From: Aspergillus flavus
Taxonomy: Eukaryota > Ascomycota > Eurotiomycetes > Eurotiales > Aspergillaceae
Assembly: GCF_009017415.1 (NCBI RefSeq)
Contig: NC_092406.1
Location: 4,712,001 to 4,776,000, forward strand
Length of the DNA stretch: 64,000 nucleotides
Direction: 5' to 3'
Shown: piece after piece, positions 12,195 to 24,426 of the stretch
How the letters are laid out: each line of letters begins with the position of its first letter
Position numbering within the stretch: position 1 is the stretch's first letter
Made by a program: the position numbers and the translations under genes
The notes under the pieces: model-generated
What the model was told of the DNA's origin: nothing
Seen by the model: only the letters and a program-made list of their open reading frames with translations
Databases searched by the model: none

Positions 12195-14188
12195 TGAACC
12201 GACAGAGGATCATCTATATTCTATCTATTATATGGGTACTATTCTTAAGCGTTTATTTACCTAACCATCTACTGCCAGGGAACGACTTCTCCGGGCGGTC
12301 TCACTTGTGACCAGACCATCTCTATTTTACCTGGACTGTCTATATGACCTACGTACTATTGTCATGCGTATGGTTGAGAAATCTTTACTTGGCGGTTTTC
12401 TATTGATTATAGTTTAGAGAGAGAAACAAAAAAGGAGGTTGCTTGTATCAGGCGAGTGGACCACCCAAGCTCTTGGATCTACGGAACGACAATCCGTGGG
12501 TCGAAGTTCTATCTTTGAAGATCAGGAATACACAGTACACACAATGGTGTAATTGATTTAAGGGATAGCGACAGGGTACATCCAACGGTGGCGGGATATT
12601 CTAACAGACATACTACTTTAGTAGATGCTCTAGTGAGGACCCAGCTTAGGTTATCTTCTGTGTACGATTGTTCATCAAAGTGGTTCAATGCCTACTGGGG
12701 GCAAGCCCCGTGAGATTGCTGAGCATGCTCAGAACAGTCACATTTTAGTCTACATGGTAGTCGTCTTTTTTTCATCAGGGCACTGGGTTTCTCGTCCAGG
12801 CTCGTTATTTATGTGATCTACGGAGTACACCGTCAGTCCACCTATAGCGTATTTGGGTAGCAATAACGACTACCCTATCTTTTTGTCAAGGAAAAGTACC
12901 TTATTTCCCCCGCTGGTACAACCCTCACTTAATCTTAAGGTCAAGGTATTGAACGTGGTCGTTTCACCTTCGATACGCATCCTCTATCCGATGGATATTA
13001 TCTTCCTTGTGTGTACCTGAAACACCTGAAGGACCTACAGGCCCTTTGGCTGTTTGTTAAGGGCGCTGAACGTGATGTGACTGCGATAGAAATAAAGTAC
13101 TAGTGTAAGAAATATATTCTTTCAAATATGAGGAATCCCTACTCCGTATATCATGTTCAATATCCAATTAAAGCACGAATGCAAAGGAGAGTACTTGAAA
13201 TATCGAAGTAGAACCGGTATGATAGCAATAACTTACTAGATCCTGGAGCGCTCTTTGCAACCGTCACCGCTCTCGAAGTCTGAGCGCTTTTCCTGTGACA
13301 ACTTACAAGTGCCGCGCCCCTTGACTTGCGATGGGTTCCCGCTGTTAGTGAAACCTCATTTACAATTTCCCTTTCCTTTCTCTCCCCCCTCTCCCCGTTC
13401 TCCTTGGATTCCCGTCCCTCGCCTGCTACTTCGTTTTCCTCTCTTTTCCACGCTTTTATCTTCCTTCCTATGCATTGTTAATATTGCACGTTCTTATTCT
13501 CTTCACTGTTTTCCTGCAGGGCAGTTCATTTTCTCAGTGAACATAAGCCCCTTCTTATTGTCGCTTCTGCATTGTCGAGTCTTCTCACCGCGTTCTGAAG
13601 GGTTATAAAGTACCCCGAGACCTTTGCCCTCCGTCATACTCGCTGGTGCGAGGAGACCCTTTCTGTTCTCCATAGCCAAAGGATATTGTCAGGTAAGGCC
13701 CCTCTTATTCAAACTATCAATAAAAGAAGAAGAAGAAGAAGAAGAAGAAGAAGAAAAGAAATTATCTGGCAATGTTCCTCCCATCTCGACTGAGGTGTAC
13801 CCCACTGTTTTGCTGGCGGATCGACCCCTATTGCTGTAGGATTCGCGGATGCTGCACACCAGACCTTTTAGGTTTGGAACTCATGGGACTTGAAGCGCCA
13901 GCCTTGTTTTAAGAAGTTGGACTCCATTCATTTCTGACAATATACAGTAATTAACTAAATAACCGAACCATAAACGGATACCCCTGTGCCCGCAAGAAGT
14001 TACCTACCTCTGGAGCCCGCGCGCTTCTCATCTCAACTTATGGAAAGTAAGCCGGTGTTGCTTTTCTTTATCACTACTGCCTAGCAGTCATTTGTGTATC
14101 TGTTACGGTGTATACTGATGGCTTTGTCCCTATTCTTACATCCAAAGGGGTACTGGGACCTTTGAAAGGTAACTGACGGCAACACAGT
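12195..14188. other. Intergenic region with the CT-rich CLA4 leader
   Basis: A 2-kb gap. The part from about 13250 to 13560 is strongly pyrimidine-rich on the + strand (TTTCCCTTTCCTTTCTCTCCCC type), as expected for the promoter or leader of CLA4. TACGGAGTA occurs at 12819-12827 and, inverted, at 13140-13148. A GAA microsatellite is annotated separately. The CAACACAG just before the CLA4 ATG could be a 3' splice site of a leader intron. Confidence 0.6.
13724..13756. repeat. (GAA)n microsatellite
   Basis: About ten GAA/AGA units in the upstream region of CLA4. Confidence 0.9.
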
Positions 14189-16876
14189 ATGTACTCTCCC
14201 GACCAATTCATGAATCCTGGGCCGGCACCGCGCCCACCAGCCGAGCGTCCGAAGCTTAACCTGCCTGCCAACTCCTCGAATACGGTCGCCTCCTTCAGCC
14301 AAATGAGCCTAGACTCCCCTGGTACGCCAGGGTCTGCCAACTTGTCATTATTCCCGAATACTAGCACCCCGTCTCTCACACAAACAAAGACCAACCAGTC
14401 GGGACAGGGAGGGGTAGCCGTCATCAAGGAAGGGTATGTTCGTTGCAAGGAAGACAAATTTCTGGCTACCTGGAACCAGCGATATTTGATACTTCGAGAG
14501 TTTCGATTAGACTTCTTGAAGAATGAGACGGGTAGGGTAGTCTTGTCGATCCCGCTTCAAACGGTCACCGCTGTCTCCCGTTCGGAAGACACTCGGATGG
14601 CCTTCGAAGTTATTCGTCTGGCCAATCCGAAAGATGCCACCTCTAAGGCTGCCCTGATCACACGCGACGTGCCAACCAAGAGCATTACCTGTGAGGTCAA
14701 GAGTGATGACGAGATCTATGACTGGATTGACAAGATATACGAGCGCTGCCCGGGAATGGGAGGTGTAAGCAATCCCACCAATTTTAGTCACCGCGTTCAC
14801 GTCGGTTTCGACCCTCGAACAGGCGCCTTTGTGGGATTACCGCCTGAGTGGGAGAAGCTGCTGACTGCGTCGGCTATTACCAAAGAAGACTATAAGAAGA
14901 ACCCCCAAGCCGTTATCGAAGTTCTCGAGTTTTACTCCGATATAAAGATGCGCGAACAAAACCCACAGTATTATGCCGGATTAGCTTCTCCCCAGTCAAG
15001 CCAGCAACCAAAACCTTACAACAGCAATACGGTTGGCAGTTCTATTGCTCCTCCAAGACCGCCACCACCAGCCCCATCCCAACGCCTAGACAGCGGTCAC
15101 TCCAATCGCTCCGCTGGTTCATCACCCTCGCCGGTGCACAGCAAATCAGACCCAGATCGTGCTTTGGAACAGCAGCAACAGCTGGAGAGAATGAAGGAGA
15201 TGGCGGACCAGGAGCGTCGACGCATGGAGGAAGGGGCTCGCCGTACTCGTCAACGCGAAGAAGAGCAGAACAGGCTCGATCAAGAAGCGTACAACGCCTC
15301 ACTTCCAAAAACTCGCGTCCCTCTGGCTAAACAGGAGCTTGGCGGCTATGGCGCTGATTCGTCAATGAACGAGCGCTACAAACCAAGCCGTCCCGCCCCG
15401 CAGGCTCCTAGCTCGGCTCGACAAGACTCTGCACGCCAGCTCACGGCTCAGCGCCCAGCGCCAGCCCCTCCGAGCTCCAATCAGGGCCAACGGCCAGGGG
15501 AGTACGGCTCAGCCAATGGCCCCGGAATTGCACGCACTCCAGGGTCAGACCAATCTTCTCCCAACTCGCGTTACCCTGCACATGATCCACGAGCACAGTC
15601 CTCTGCGGCGCGCTCTCAGAACAATGGTACCAAACAGCAGGCTCAGGGCCCACCACCCAGCAAACTTCCTGCTCCCGTGCAGCCAGTGAAGCCACTGAAT
15701 ATTGCAAACAAACAAGCAACTAATAAGAACGTTCCCGATGGTGTCCGTCAAGCGGAAGCTGCCCTGACTAAGAAAGCCGAGCCCCGGCAGAGGGAAGTTC
15801 GCATGTCAGCAATGTCGGAGAACGAAGTCATGGATCGACTTAGATCCGTCGTCTCTAAAGACAATCCCAACGAATCTTACAGTAAGCAACGCAAGATTGG
15901 ACAAGGTGCATCTGGATCTGTGTATGTCGCCCGTGTTAAAGAACATGCTGTTTCTCCGGTTGCCCGCGAACTGTACCGCCAATATGGACCTCGAACTCAG
16001 GTTGCAATCAAACAAATGGATCTGCGTAGTCAGCCACGAAAGGAGCTTATTGTCAACGAGATCATTGTGATGAAAGACAGCCAGCATGCCAATATTGTTA
16101 ACTTTCTTGACTCATTCCTTCAAGAGCAAAGCAATGAGCTTTGGGTTGTTATGGAATTCATGGAGGGTGGTGCTCTCACAGATGTCATTGACAACAACCC
16201 TGTAATCCAGGAAGATCAGATTGCTACTATTTGCTCAGAGGTACGTCGGTGCTGCTCAGCGCGATGAGATATTAAAATACACATGGATTATACTAATGAC
16301 CTCCCTAGACTTGCAAAGGACTGGCACACCTACATAGCCAAAATATTATCCACCGTGATATCAAGAGTGATAATGTCCTTCTTGACCGCGCTGGTCATGT
16401 AAAGATTAGTAAGTAACCCACATCTATCGAACAACCCAATATCACGCTAACAAAGGATTGTAGCCGACTTTGGATTCTGTGCTAAACTTACTGAGTCAAA
16501 GAGCAAGCGTGCAACGATGGTTGGGACACCATACTGGATGGCCCCAGAAGTTGTCAAACAGAAGGAATATGGACCTAAGGTCGACTGCTGGTCACTAGGA
16601 ATTATGGCTATCGAGATGATTGAGTCAGAGCCCCCCTACCTGAACGAGGAACCGCTTAAAGCTCTCTATCTTATTGCCACCAATGGCACCCCCCGTCTAA
16701 AGAAGCCCGAAAAGTTGAGCAAGGAACTCAAATCCTTCCTCAGCCAGTGTCTGTGTGTCGACGTCCGCAGTCGCGCCACTGCGGAAGAACTGCTAGCTCA
16801 CGAATTCCTCAAGTCTGGCTGTAGTCTCCCTAGTCTTGCGGAGTTGCTCCGTTGGAAGAAGAACAACGGACAGTGA
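14189..16876 (+). CDS. CLA4: CLA4, p21-activated (PAK) kinase with PH domain
   Basis: Three exons (14189-16240, 16309-16408, 16464-16876) separated by introns of 68 and 55 nt, phases 0 and 1, give 854 aa. In order: a Pro-rich N-terminus; a PH domain at about 78-190 ([20 protein letters not shown]); a CRIB/p21-binding motif from about 194 (ISNPTNF-like [20 protein letters not shown]); a long disordered Pro/Gln-rich linker with a short coiled stretch; and a Ser/Thr kinase from about 569 to 845. The kinase shows GQGASGSV (P-loop), VAIK (about 604), [15 protein letters not shown] and the PAK loop [14 protein letters not shown] plus CRIB layout marks the Cla4 rather than the Ste20 branch. Cla4 is activated by Cdc42/Rac GTP at the membrane and controls septins, polarity and septation. 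An extra upstream exon cannot be excluded. Confidence 0.95.
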
Positions 16877-17615
16877 TGTGCTGGATATTGCATCCTGTGG
16901 TGATAACGCAAAACTGAGACGGGCTTTACTCCCCTTCCATGTTATACCTTTTACGATTTACATTAGATCTTGTCTCACGCACATATGGGTCCCATTTACG
17001 TGCCCCCGGATGATATCTGTTCGCTTATGACTTGCATTACAATCATCTTTTTCTTGTGTGATATCCAAATTATAAGGCTATGTCTTTCGGACTTGGCATG
17101 GATAATACGGCGTTATGTTTGGTGTTTCAATCTTTGTTTGCCACAGCTTCTACTGCCGTGATTAATCTATTCTACATCTGTTGTGTTGTTCTGACCTAGC
17201 TACTTTCGCTTATGCACGCCTTCCGGCGAGATAGAACAAGCAACGTCCGATGATAATCATGGTCCTTCCAGGTTGAGTGCCCGGGGAGGACTACAATTAT
17301 CTAAACCTCCACTCTGTATGTTCATCAGATGTCAGAATGGTTAAATTTGGTTCATAGAGATAGAGCAATGAGCCCGCTATATCGTTGAGTAATTGGCAAT
17401 TGGCTGGGTGTCTTGGTCACCATTGAGAGTTTATTATTAATGAATGTATTGGATAGCATACGGGACAACATTTGGCGGACATATGAAAACCTGGCATCCA
17501 AAGTATAATTAATATCTACACACAAATATACCCGATAAAGCCCATTCGTTGTCTCCTTTTTTTTTTATCTATCCCTAACTCCGATCAACATAGGATGTAA
17601 TTGGCATTAAAGCTA
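16877..17615. other. Convergent 3' region of CLA4 and RPF1
   Basis: About 740 bp between two stop codons facing each other, moderately AT-rich. No exon recognised. Confidence 0.6.
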
Positions 17616-19142
17616 TCATAGCTGGAACTTTGTCCTCTGCTTCTCCATTCCAGCCTTCCATTCCCATTCCTGGCCACTCGCCCTTTGAATACCCTTGTCG
17701 ATTCTTCGTAACTTCAGGGTAAACCGAGGACTGTTCGACGATTTATTAGTATCTATCAAGAGGGAAATAATAATAACAGAATCACCCACCCTAATTCCTG
17801 AAGGCCTGCCCTTATTCCTTCGGCCCCTTTCATCTCCTTGCCGTCTGCGTCAATTACGCTTTTTTCTGTCTCTCGTTTCTCCCGGAAGATGTACCGATGC
17901 CTGCAGCGACAGTCAAATCCCAACATCCTCTAAGCCTAAACCAGAGTAACAAGAGCAACTTACCTGCGGACGAAGATATAGTCACGCTGGTTGTGTAACG
18001 TCACAACCTGGCGCCCCTCAATGTCAGGCTGCGGTGGGAATAATGAGCGGAAAATAGCACCCGTTACGATTCCAAGAGGCGTGCGAAAGTTATTCAAAAT
18101 CAATTCAGGCCAATGCTCAGTGCCCACGCCATGCCCAGGGATCCTTTTGCCATCTACCCAGTTGCTAATAGTAAAATGGAACATGGGACCCTTGGGTAGG
18201 TGGATCACATCGAGGCCGGACGGTCGTTTGGAATCTTCCTGAAGGACTAAAACAGCAGTGTAATTGCGATTTGCTGCGAATGTTGCTATTTCTTTCAATG
18301 AAAATTTGTGGGAATAACGGTGCGCTGTACGACGGATATACTGGCTATTAGGAAAAAGGTCTGTGAGAGCTTTGGCTTCGTTATGAAGGGTTGAGTTCTG
18401 CTAATAAATTAACGTGGATGCTCAATATACACTATTACAACACTCACGCATGCTTAATGGAGAGTGTTGCACCTGGGTTGTAACAGCGAATATATGAACT
18501 TACCAGGGAAGTTGTGATGAGAATCTTGGGTGTCGGTGGTGTTTCAGACGGGAACAACGATGGGAACTTGGTTGCCAGGGCCTCCGGAGCCAGGCTAAGG
18601 TTTGTGCTCTTGGTCGACTGAGTCGGGCTTGTTGCACGCTCTGTTGCAGACGGGAGAGATGATCTCCTGGACCTCCGAGACCTCTCGGCGTTATTGTTGT
18701 CGTTGTCTCCTTCATCATCGTCGTCGTCATCGTCATCGTCGCTACTGGCTAGCATGCTGTCGACCTCATCTTGGTCATCAGAATCATCTTGGTCATCAGG
18801 ATGCTCTAATGGCTTGTTCCATTCCTCCTGCTCTTCTTGCTTTTGTTTCTTGATGCGCTCAACATCGACACTCAATCCCAGACCGTCTTCGACATCGCTA
18901 TTGGCATCATCCCAGACCCGCTTGCGATCGATAGTGAGCGGAACATTCCGCTTTAAGCGCTCCTGCTTGAGCTTTGGGTTCTTTGCTTCTTCCTTTTTAA
19001 TCCTATACCGTTCTGCTCGTCGGGTGGAGTCTTTGAGCCGCTTCCGCTTGATATGGAGGAGTTGACGCCTGAGTTTATTGGCGGGTTTCACATCTAGATT
19101 AGCGCTTGGAGGAGGCTTCGCCTGCGACTTTCTGGAAACCAT
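17616..19142 (-). CDS. RPF1: RPF1, Brix-domain 60S ribosome biogenesis factor
   Basis: Four exons on the minus strand: 18504-19142, 17964-18397, 17790-17900 and 17616-17730. Introns are 106, 63 and 59 nt; all join in frame to give 432 aa. The N-terminal 200 residues are basic then acidic (RQLLHIKRKRLKD; an Asp run; Ser/Asp stretches). The Brix domain follows from about residue 203: PKILITTSL, YIRRTAHRYSHKFS, LIVxHLP-like LDVIHLPKGPMFHFT, GPEL-like EHWPELILNNFRT, then RDYIFVRRHRYIFR and the closing LQELGPRFTLKLRR. Yeast Rpf1 acts in the nucleolus in pre-60S assembly and 27S/25S rRNA processing. The last two exons are short and easy to miss. The first intron ends in TTAGCAG, a tandem acceptor that could add one Gln. 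The gene is head to head with GRS1. Confidence 0.93.
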
Positions 19143-19492
19143 ATTGGAACAGGGATAAACCGGGAATCCCAGAGGCGCTCTTTAGAAATGGACATGAGAA
19201 GCCATGGATGTAGTTTTGAGATAAAATTTGGCGGAGAAATGTTTCGCCGGCGGTAGAAGATCGACTCGAAGGAGATTAGGGAGATTAATTAAGGCTTTTT
19301 TGATGACTGATTTGAAAGGGGAAAGGATATAATCTCAGTCCAATCCTTTAGCTTGTTTATTACTATTGCTTCTCTCGCGACGAAATTCCAGTCGCTTTTG
19401 TTGTTTTTCTCCCTTCTTATATCATCTTATACTTTAATTCTGCTTCCATTCAACCGTGTGGTGTTCCACTGCGACCGGTGCGGCTCACGTGG
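19143..19492. promoter_or_regulatory. Short divergent promoter, RPF1 / GRS1
   Basis: Only 350 bp separate the two start codons. The GRS1 side is pyrimidine-rich (19370-19450). It pairs a ribosome-assembly gene with a tRNA synthetase gene, so shared growth control is plausible but is inference. Confidence 0.6.
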
Positions 19493-21680
19493 ATGACTCA
19501 ATTGGCTTCTTCGTTCACTCGACTCTTTCCTCTTCCCCGCCGCCAATTCCAATTTCCTCGTTGGAACCCCGCCATAGGCACGCGATTCTTTTCCCTCTCC
19601 CCCGTCACCTTTCGAGCCGCCCAGGTTTCTAAAAAAAAGAACACCGCCATGGCGACCGTTAATACCAAGACCGGTCAGGTCGTCGACCGCACGGTCTTGG
19701 AGTCGATGCTCCGCCGCCGTCTTTTTTACACCCCCTCCTTCGAGATCTATGGAGGGGTATCTGGTCTATATGACTACGGCCCACCTGGTTGTGCTCTTAT
19801 AAATAATATTGTCGATTTGTGGCGGAAGCATTTCGTGCTCGAGGAGGACATGCTGGAGGTTGACTGCACTATGCTGACCCCGCACGAGATTCTTAAAACT
19901 AGCGGACACGTCGAGAAATTTGCCGACTGGATGTGCAAGGACCCCAAAACCGGCGAGATCTTTCGTGCGGATCACCTAGTAGAAGAAGTTCTTGAGGCTC
20001 GCTTGAAAGGCGACAAGGAAGCGCGTGGCCAGAAGGTTGTCGTGGACGAAGAGAAGGAGGCCAAGAAGAAGAAAAAGGCTAAGGAGACCAAGGCTGTCCG
20101 ATTAGACGATGCTGTTGTCAAGGAGTATGAGGAAACTTTAGCGCAAATTGACAACTACGACGGCCCGGAGCTGGAACAAATCATCACCAAGTACGATATC
20201 AGAAATCCGACGACCGATGGCAATCTTCTTCCTCCCGTTGCGTTCAACCTAATGTTCCAGACTTCAATCGGTCCTAGCAGCAATATGCCTGGCTACCTCC
20301 GTCCTGAAACCGCTCAGGGACAGTTCCTGAATTTCCAGAAGCTGTTGGACTTCAACCAGCAGTCAATGCCCTTCGCGTCGGCCTCCATTGGCAAGTCGTT
20401 CCGGAACGAGATCTCGCCCCGTGCCGGCCTGCTGCGAGTGCGCGAGTTCCTCATGGCCGAGATTGAACACTACGTAGACCCGGAGGGCGGCAAAAAGCAT
20501 TCTCGCTTTGAAGAAATGAAAGATATAGAACTTTCCTTGCTTAGCCGTGATGTGCAGCTGTCTGGAAGCACACAAACCACGAAGATGACCATCGGCAAAG
20601 CTATTGAATCCGGTCTGGTTGACAACGAAACTCTTGGTTACTTCCTTGCCCGCATTCAGCTCTTCCTCCTCAAGTTGGGTGTGGACCCAGCGAAGCTCCG
20701 ATTCCGTCAACACATGGCTAATGAAATGGCTCACTACGCTGCTGACTGCTGGGATGCTGAGCTGCAGACCAGCTATGGATGGATTGAATGTGTTGGTTGC
20801 GCCGACCGCAGTGCTTATGACTTAACTGTGCACAAGAACAAGACCGGAGCTCCTCTTGTTGTCCGTGAGCCTCGCGCCGAACCCCTCAAAATTGAAGAAT
20901 GGCAGGTCGACTTAGACAAGAAGAAGTTCGGCCCTCGCTTCAAGAAGGACGGCAAGACTGTTGCAGCCGCTGTCGAGGCTCTCTCCCAGGAACTCCGGGA
21001 GAAGTTGGCTCTCGATCTGGAGCAGCAAGGCAAGATCGAGGTGGATGTGGAGGGCGTCAGCTCAGGCAAAGTTGAGCTCGATAAGGAATTGATCAAGATC
21101 GAGAAGCGGACAAGGGTAGAGAATGTCCGTGAATACACGCCCAACGTCATTGAGCCATCGTTTGGCATTGGCCGCATCCTGTACAGTACCCTCGAACACG
21201 TGTACTGGTCCCGAGAGGGAGACGAAGCGCGTGGTGTAAGTACTTGTCCTTCACAGTAGCACGTTAAATTGGCCCCCACTAACATCTGTGTTATAGGTCT
21301 TGTCCTTCCCTCCAGCAATTGCTCCTACCAAGGTTCTCATTGTCCCTCTCTCGAACCATGCCTCTTTCCGTCCTCTGTCACATCGTCTGATGATGAAGAT
21401 GCGGCGCATGGGCATCTCCAACCGGGTTGACGATTCCTCGGCTAGCATTGGAAAGCGGTACGCACGCAATGACGAACTTGGCACGCCGTTTGGTATCACT
21501 GTTGATTTCCAGTCGGTGAAGGACAACACTTTCACCCTGCGTGATCGTGACTCAACTAAGCAAGTCCGTGCTAGCGAGGATGAGATTTTGCAGGCTCTCA
21601 AGTCCTTGGTGGAAGGCGATGAGACATGGGAAGACATTCGCAAGCGACTGCCTGAGTTCACTGGACAAGAAGTTGATTAG
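19493..21680 (+). CDS. GRS1: Glycyl-tRNA synthetase, likely dual cytosolic/mitochondrial
   Basis: Exons 19493-21235 and 21297-21680 (61-nt intron, GTAAGT..TTATAG, phase 0). The ATG at 19493 gives 708 aa with an N-terminal Arg-rich, acid-free presequence (MTQLASSFTRLFPLPRRQ). A second in-frame ATG at 19649 (MATVNTKTGQVVD) in an excellent GCCATGG context gives 656 aa, matching cytosolic GlyRS. Class II eukaryotic-type GlyRS features are present: LFYTPSFEIYGGVSGLYDYGPPG (motif region with the conserved EIYGG), the GQFLNFQKLL segment, the motif 2 stretch SFRNEISPRAGLLRVREF, the AEIEHYVDP segment, the motif 3 stretch EPSFGIGRILY, and a C-terminal anticodon-binding domain starting PPAIAPTKVLIVPL. 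It charges tRNA-Gly in cytosol and probably mitochondria. The upstream frame to 19478 begins with GTG and was not used. Confidence 0.96.
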
Positions 21681-22024
21681 ATTACATTACAACCGCATTA
21701 GAAAAGAGGTGAAGAGTGTTCGAGACCTTTGCAGATATCCGGCAGAAAGTATGATTATGATTTCTACTTAGGATTTCATCCTTTACTTCTCGATTCCATT
21801 CCAGAATAAAAAGTGATTCTTATCTAAATATTGTAAGGTTTAACCTTGGAGGAGTCCTTATCTGCCAAGACGTATGGGTTGAATTTAATTAACTCCGGGG
21901 CGGAACGTGAACAAACGCCGATGTCATCGGAAGCTTACTTGGCCTGTAACTTCCGACTCCTTCCCCTGTTACTGAATACACATTCAACTCTTCCCTTGTC
22001 TAGGACGAATAGTCCGTCCTGATA
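21681..22024. other. GRS1 3' region / SEC12 promoter
   Basis: A 344-bp tandem gap between the GRS1 stop and the SEC12 start. No further feature recognised. Confidence 0.6.
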
Positions 22025-24120
22025 ATGGCGCCCCTTGTCCCTTCGGCCAAGTTGGCCCTATCCTGTCCTCTCTTCGCTGCCGATTTCGATCCGCGCAATC
22101 ATGGCTTTCTTATTGTCGCAGGCGGAGGCGGCGAAGGGCGTAGTGGCGTTGGGAACAAAATTGCAAGTGCCACCCTATCCCTTCTGACACAATAATTCGA
22201 GATTGCTCTGTCACCATATCTTAAATCCCAGGTCTTTTGATACTTGTCAGTGCTCTAATACTCGAGGCACAATAACAGGCACTCTTGGACACATCCAAAC
22301 GCAACGAGATCTCCGAGGTAGTCGATATCGAACTCTCACGCGATGAAGACTCGGTCACCTCATTGGCAACAGCGCGTGCAAGCGATGACTATATTATCGC
22401 CTTCGCTGGTATTAACAGCTCCGTAGCTGAGCAAAAGCGTGGCAATAACCAACATCTAAGATCTTTCAAGATTGACTACCCCCCACGAAAAAGATCCTTT
22501 ACCGATAACTCGACCGAAGAAATCGCAACTCGGGAAGCGCATAGAGAAACCAACAACCAAGTTCCCCAGAAGACCACCGCATTATCTCGTACATCCTTAT
22601 TCCGTACCAAAGGAACAGAGAAGGCCGGCGGTCCGGACACATACCAAAGGGTATTGCGACTCTCGCCGTGGAAGGACGCCGAGTCTCCGCGTATAGCGGC
22701 GGTTGCGACTGGGCTGGCTCCTTCAGGAGAGATCGTCCTTTTTCATGTTACTCCTGCACCCAGTACATCGGATATCCTGGGAAGGATTCTATTGGGTAGT
22801 GATGAGGAAGCTGAGGATGTAGATATTACAGATTTGGACGATGACAAATTCCAGGTTGCCTATACCAATGGCACTGACGTGTTCACCTGTCAGGTCTCAG
22901 CCTCAACGAGGTCTAATGCATCACCTGATGTACATTGCATATATAGCACGCCTTTGTCTGAAGCAGCAACTGGACCCAGACCCAAATTTCGAGCCCTGCG
23001 CTTCCTATCCCCCACAATGTTGCTGCTGCTTCGGAATGTACCAGACCGTAAAGGCTGCGAGCTCGTGCTTCTCAATTTACCGCAAAGACTATCACCGGGA
23101 TCAAAGTCATCTGCAACCATCATCCGGCGTAAGAAGCTCCGCAAAACAATCAAAATTGGACTTGGCCTGGACGTGTGCAATCTGGGTTCAAACCTCGAGA
23201 ACCAGGAACAAACCATCATTGCCGTTTCGGGGAGTGATCAATCTATCGAGGTCCTGACGCTCGAGTACGATCCTAGAAGAGGAGGTTACGGAAAGCTACG
23301 AGCCTACACTACCCTCCACGACGTCCATCCATTCTCCATGACAAAGATATGCTTCTCTTCTTTCATTCCTCCACCGAAGCCCGTTAGGCCTGAGACGCCA
23401 CCACAATATGTCAAGCTTGCCTCTGTCAGTATGGGCAATACCGTCGTCGTACACACGCTCCCTCTGGCTCCATCGCCGCCCTCCAGTCGCTCACCGCGCT
23501 ACGTGCTAGTCATGCCGGGAGATTCGGATGCTTGGGCTAACTTCACCAGTGGGCTGACTGCTTTGTTATCTATCTTCATTGTCTGCTTCCTCCTCCAGGC
23601 TTTCACTGAGATTAGGGGTGTTATGCCTCCGTATCTGGGGGCTACCGAATGGCTCCCACCCGATATTCGTGCCGCCGTCGCCCGTCCATATCATCAACAT
23701 GTGCCACATCCATTAGCAGTTCCATCAGTCACTATGTCAATGCACTCAACACTCTCGTCGCCAGTTCCCACCCTACATCACCGCTCCCTACGTGATCTCC
23801 TTCATGCCCGTGAAGCAGCAGATGCGATCGAATCAATCCTCGATACCGATCTTGCAGCGGACGACCCATCCACTTCCGCTGCCCCTCTATCACATACCTC
23901 CATTGTTGTCCGTCGCAACCGTGATACGGACGAGATCCTCATTGAGTCTACGAACAGGGCATATCATAACGCACCTGACGGGGTCCTCCGCCGCTGGGAG
24001 GACCTCACCGAGAGAGATCAGATTATGTGGAAACAACAGTTGACAGATGCAGGCCACTGGCGTCAAGACGAAGGCGAAGCAATTCTTCAGGGTGTTCTTT
24101 TCGATGATCATTCAACCTAA
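22025..24120 (+). CDS. SEC12: SEC12, ER membrane GEF for the COPII GTPase Sar1
   Basis: Exon 1 is 22025-22162 (46 codons, MAPLVPSAKLALSCPLFAAD, FLIVAGGGGEGRSGVGNKI) and exon 2 is 22279-24120, giving 659 aa. The 116-nt intron uses a GC donor (GCAAGT..ATAACAG), phase 0. The GGGGxGRSGVGNKI block is the Sar1-activating K-loop region typical of Sec12/PREB proteins. The middle is a divergent WD40 beta-propeller (KLASVSMGNTVVVHTLPLA and similar). A single transmembrane helix lies at about 465-490 (SGLTALLSIFIVCFLLQAF). The tail of about 170 residues would be lumenal. Sec12 exchanges GDP for GTP on Sar1 at ER exit sites and starts COPII coat assembly. Without the GC-donor exon the catalytic loop would be lost, so this join matters. 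Confidence 0.88.
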
Positions 24121-24426
24121 AACGTTACTTTTGGCCTTTATTTATTTTTGCTTTTTTTATTCAAGTACACAGCAGGTACTGTCAAGGCTGGGTATGTAGC
24201 CTGGAAGCTCTACAGAACCGACAAAAGGAGGGGGAAAGGAGAAGAAAAGAGAAATTGCCATTTGAGTCTCCAGGTAATGATTTTGATGTGACATTTCGTC
24301 TACGATTGCACGGTTCATCTGCGGCCAACTAGCCACCTATGTTAACAAATTAGAAAGAAAGGACACAAAAATATGTGCTGCGACTATTCCAATAGACGGG
24401 TCCCTTAAATCAGAGACTTCTAATCA
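24121..24426. other. Gap between SEC12 and the methyltransferase relic
   Basis: About 300 bp after the SEC12 stop, AT-rich, with no recognisable exon. Confidence 0.55.
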
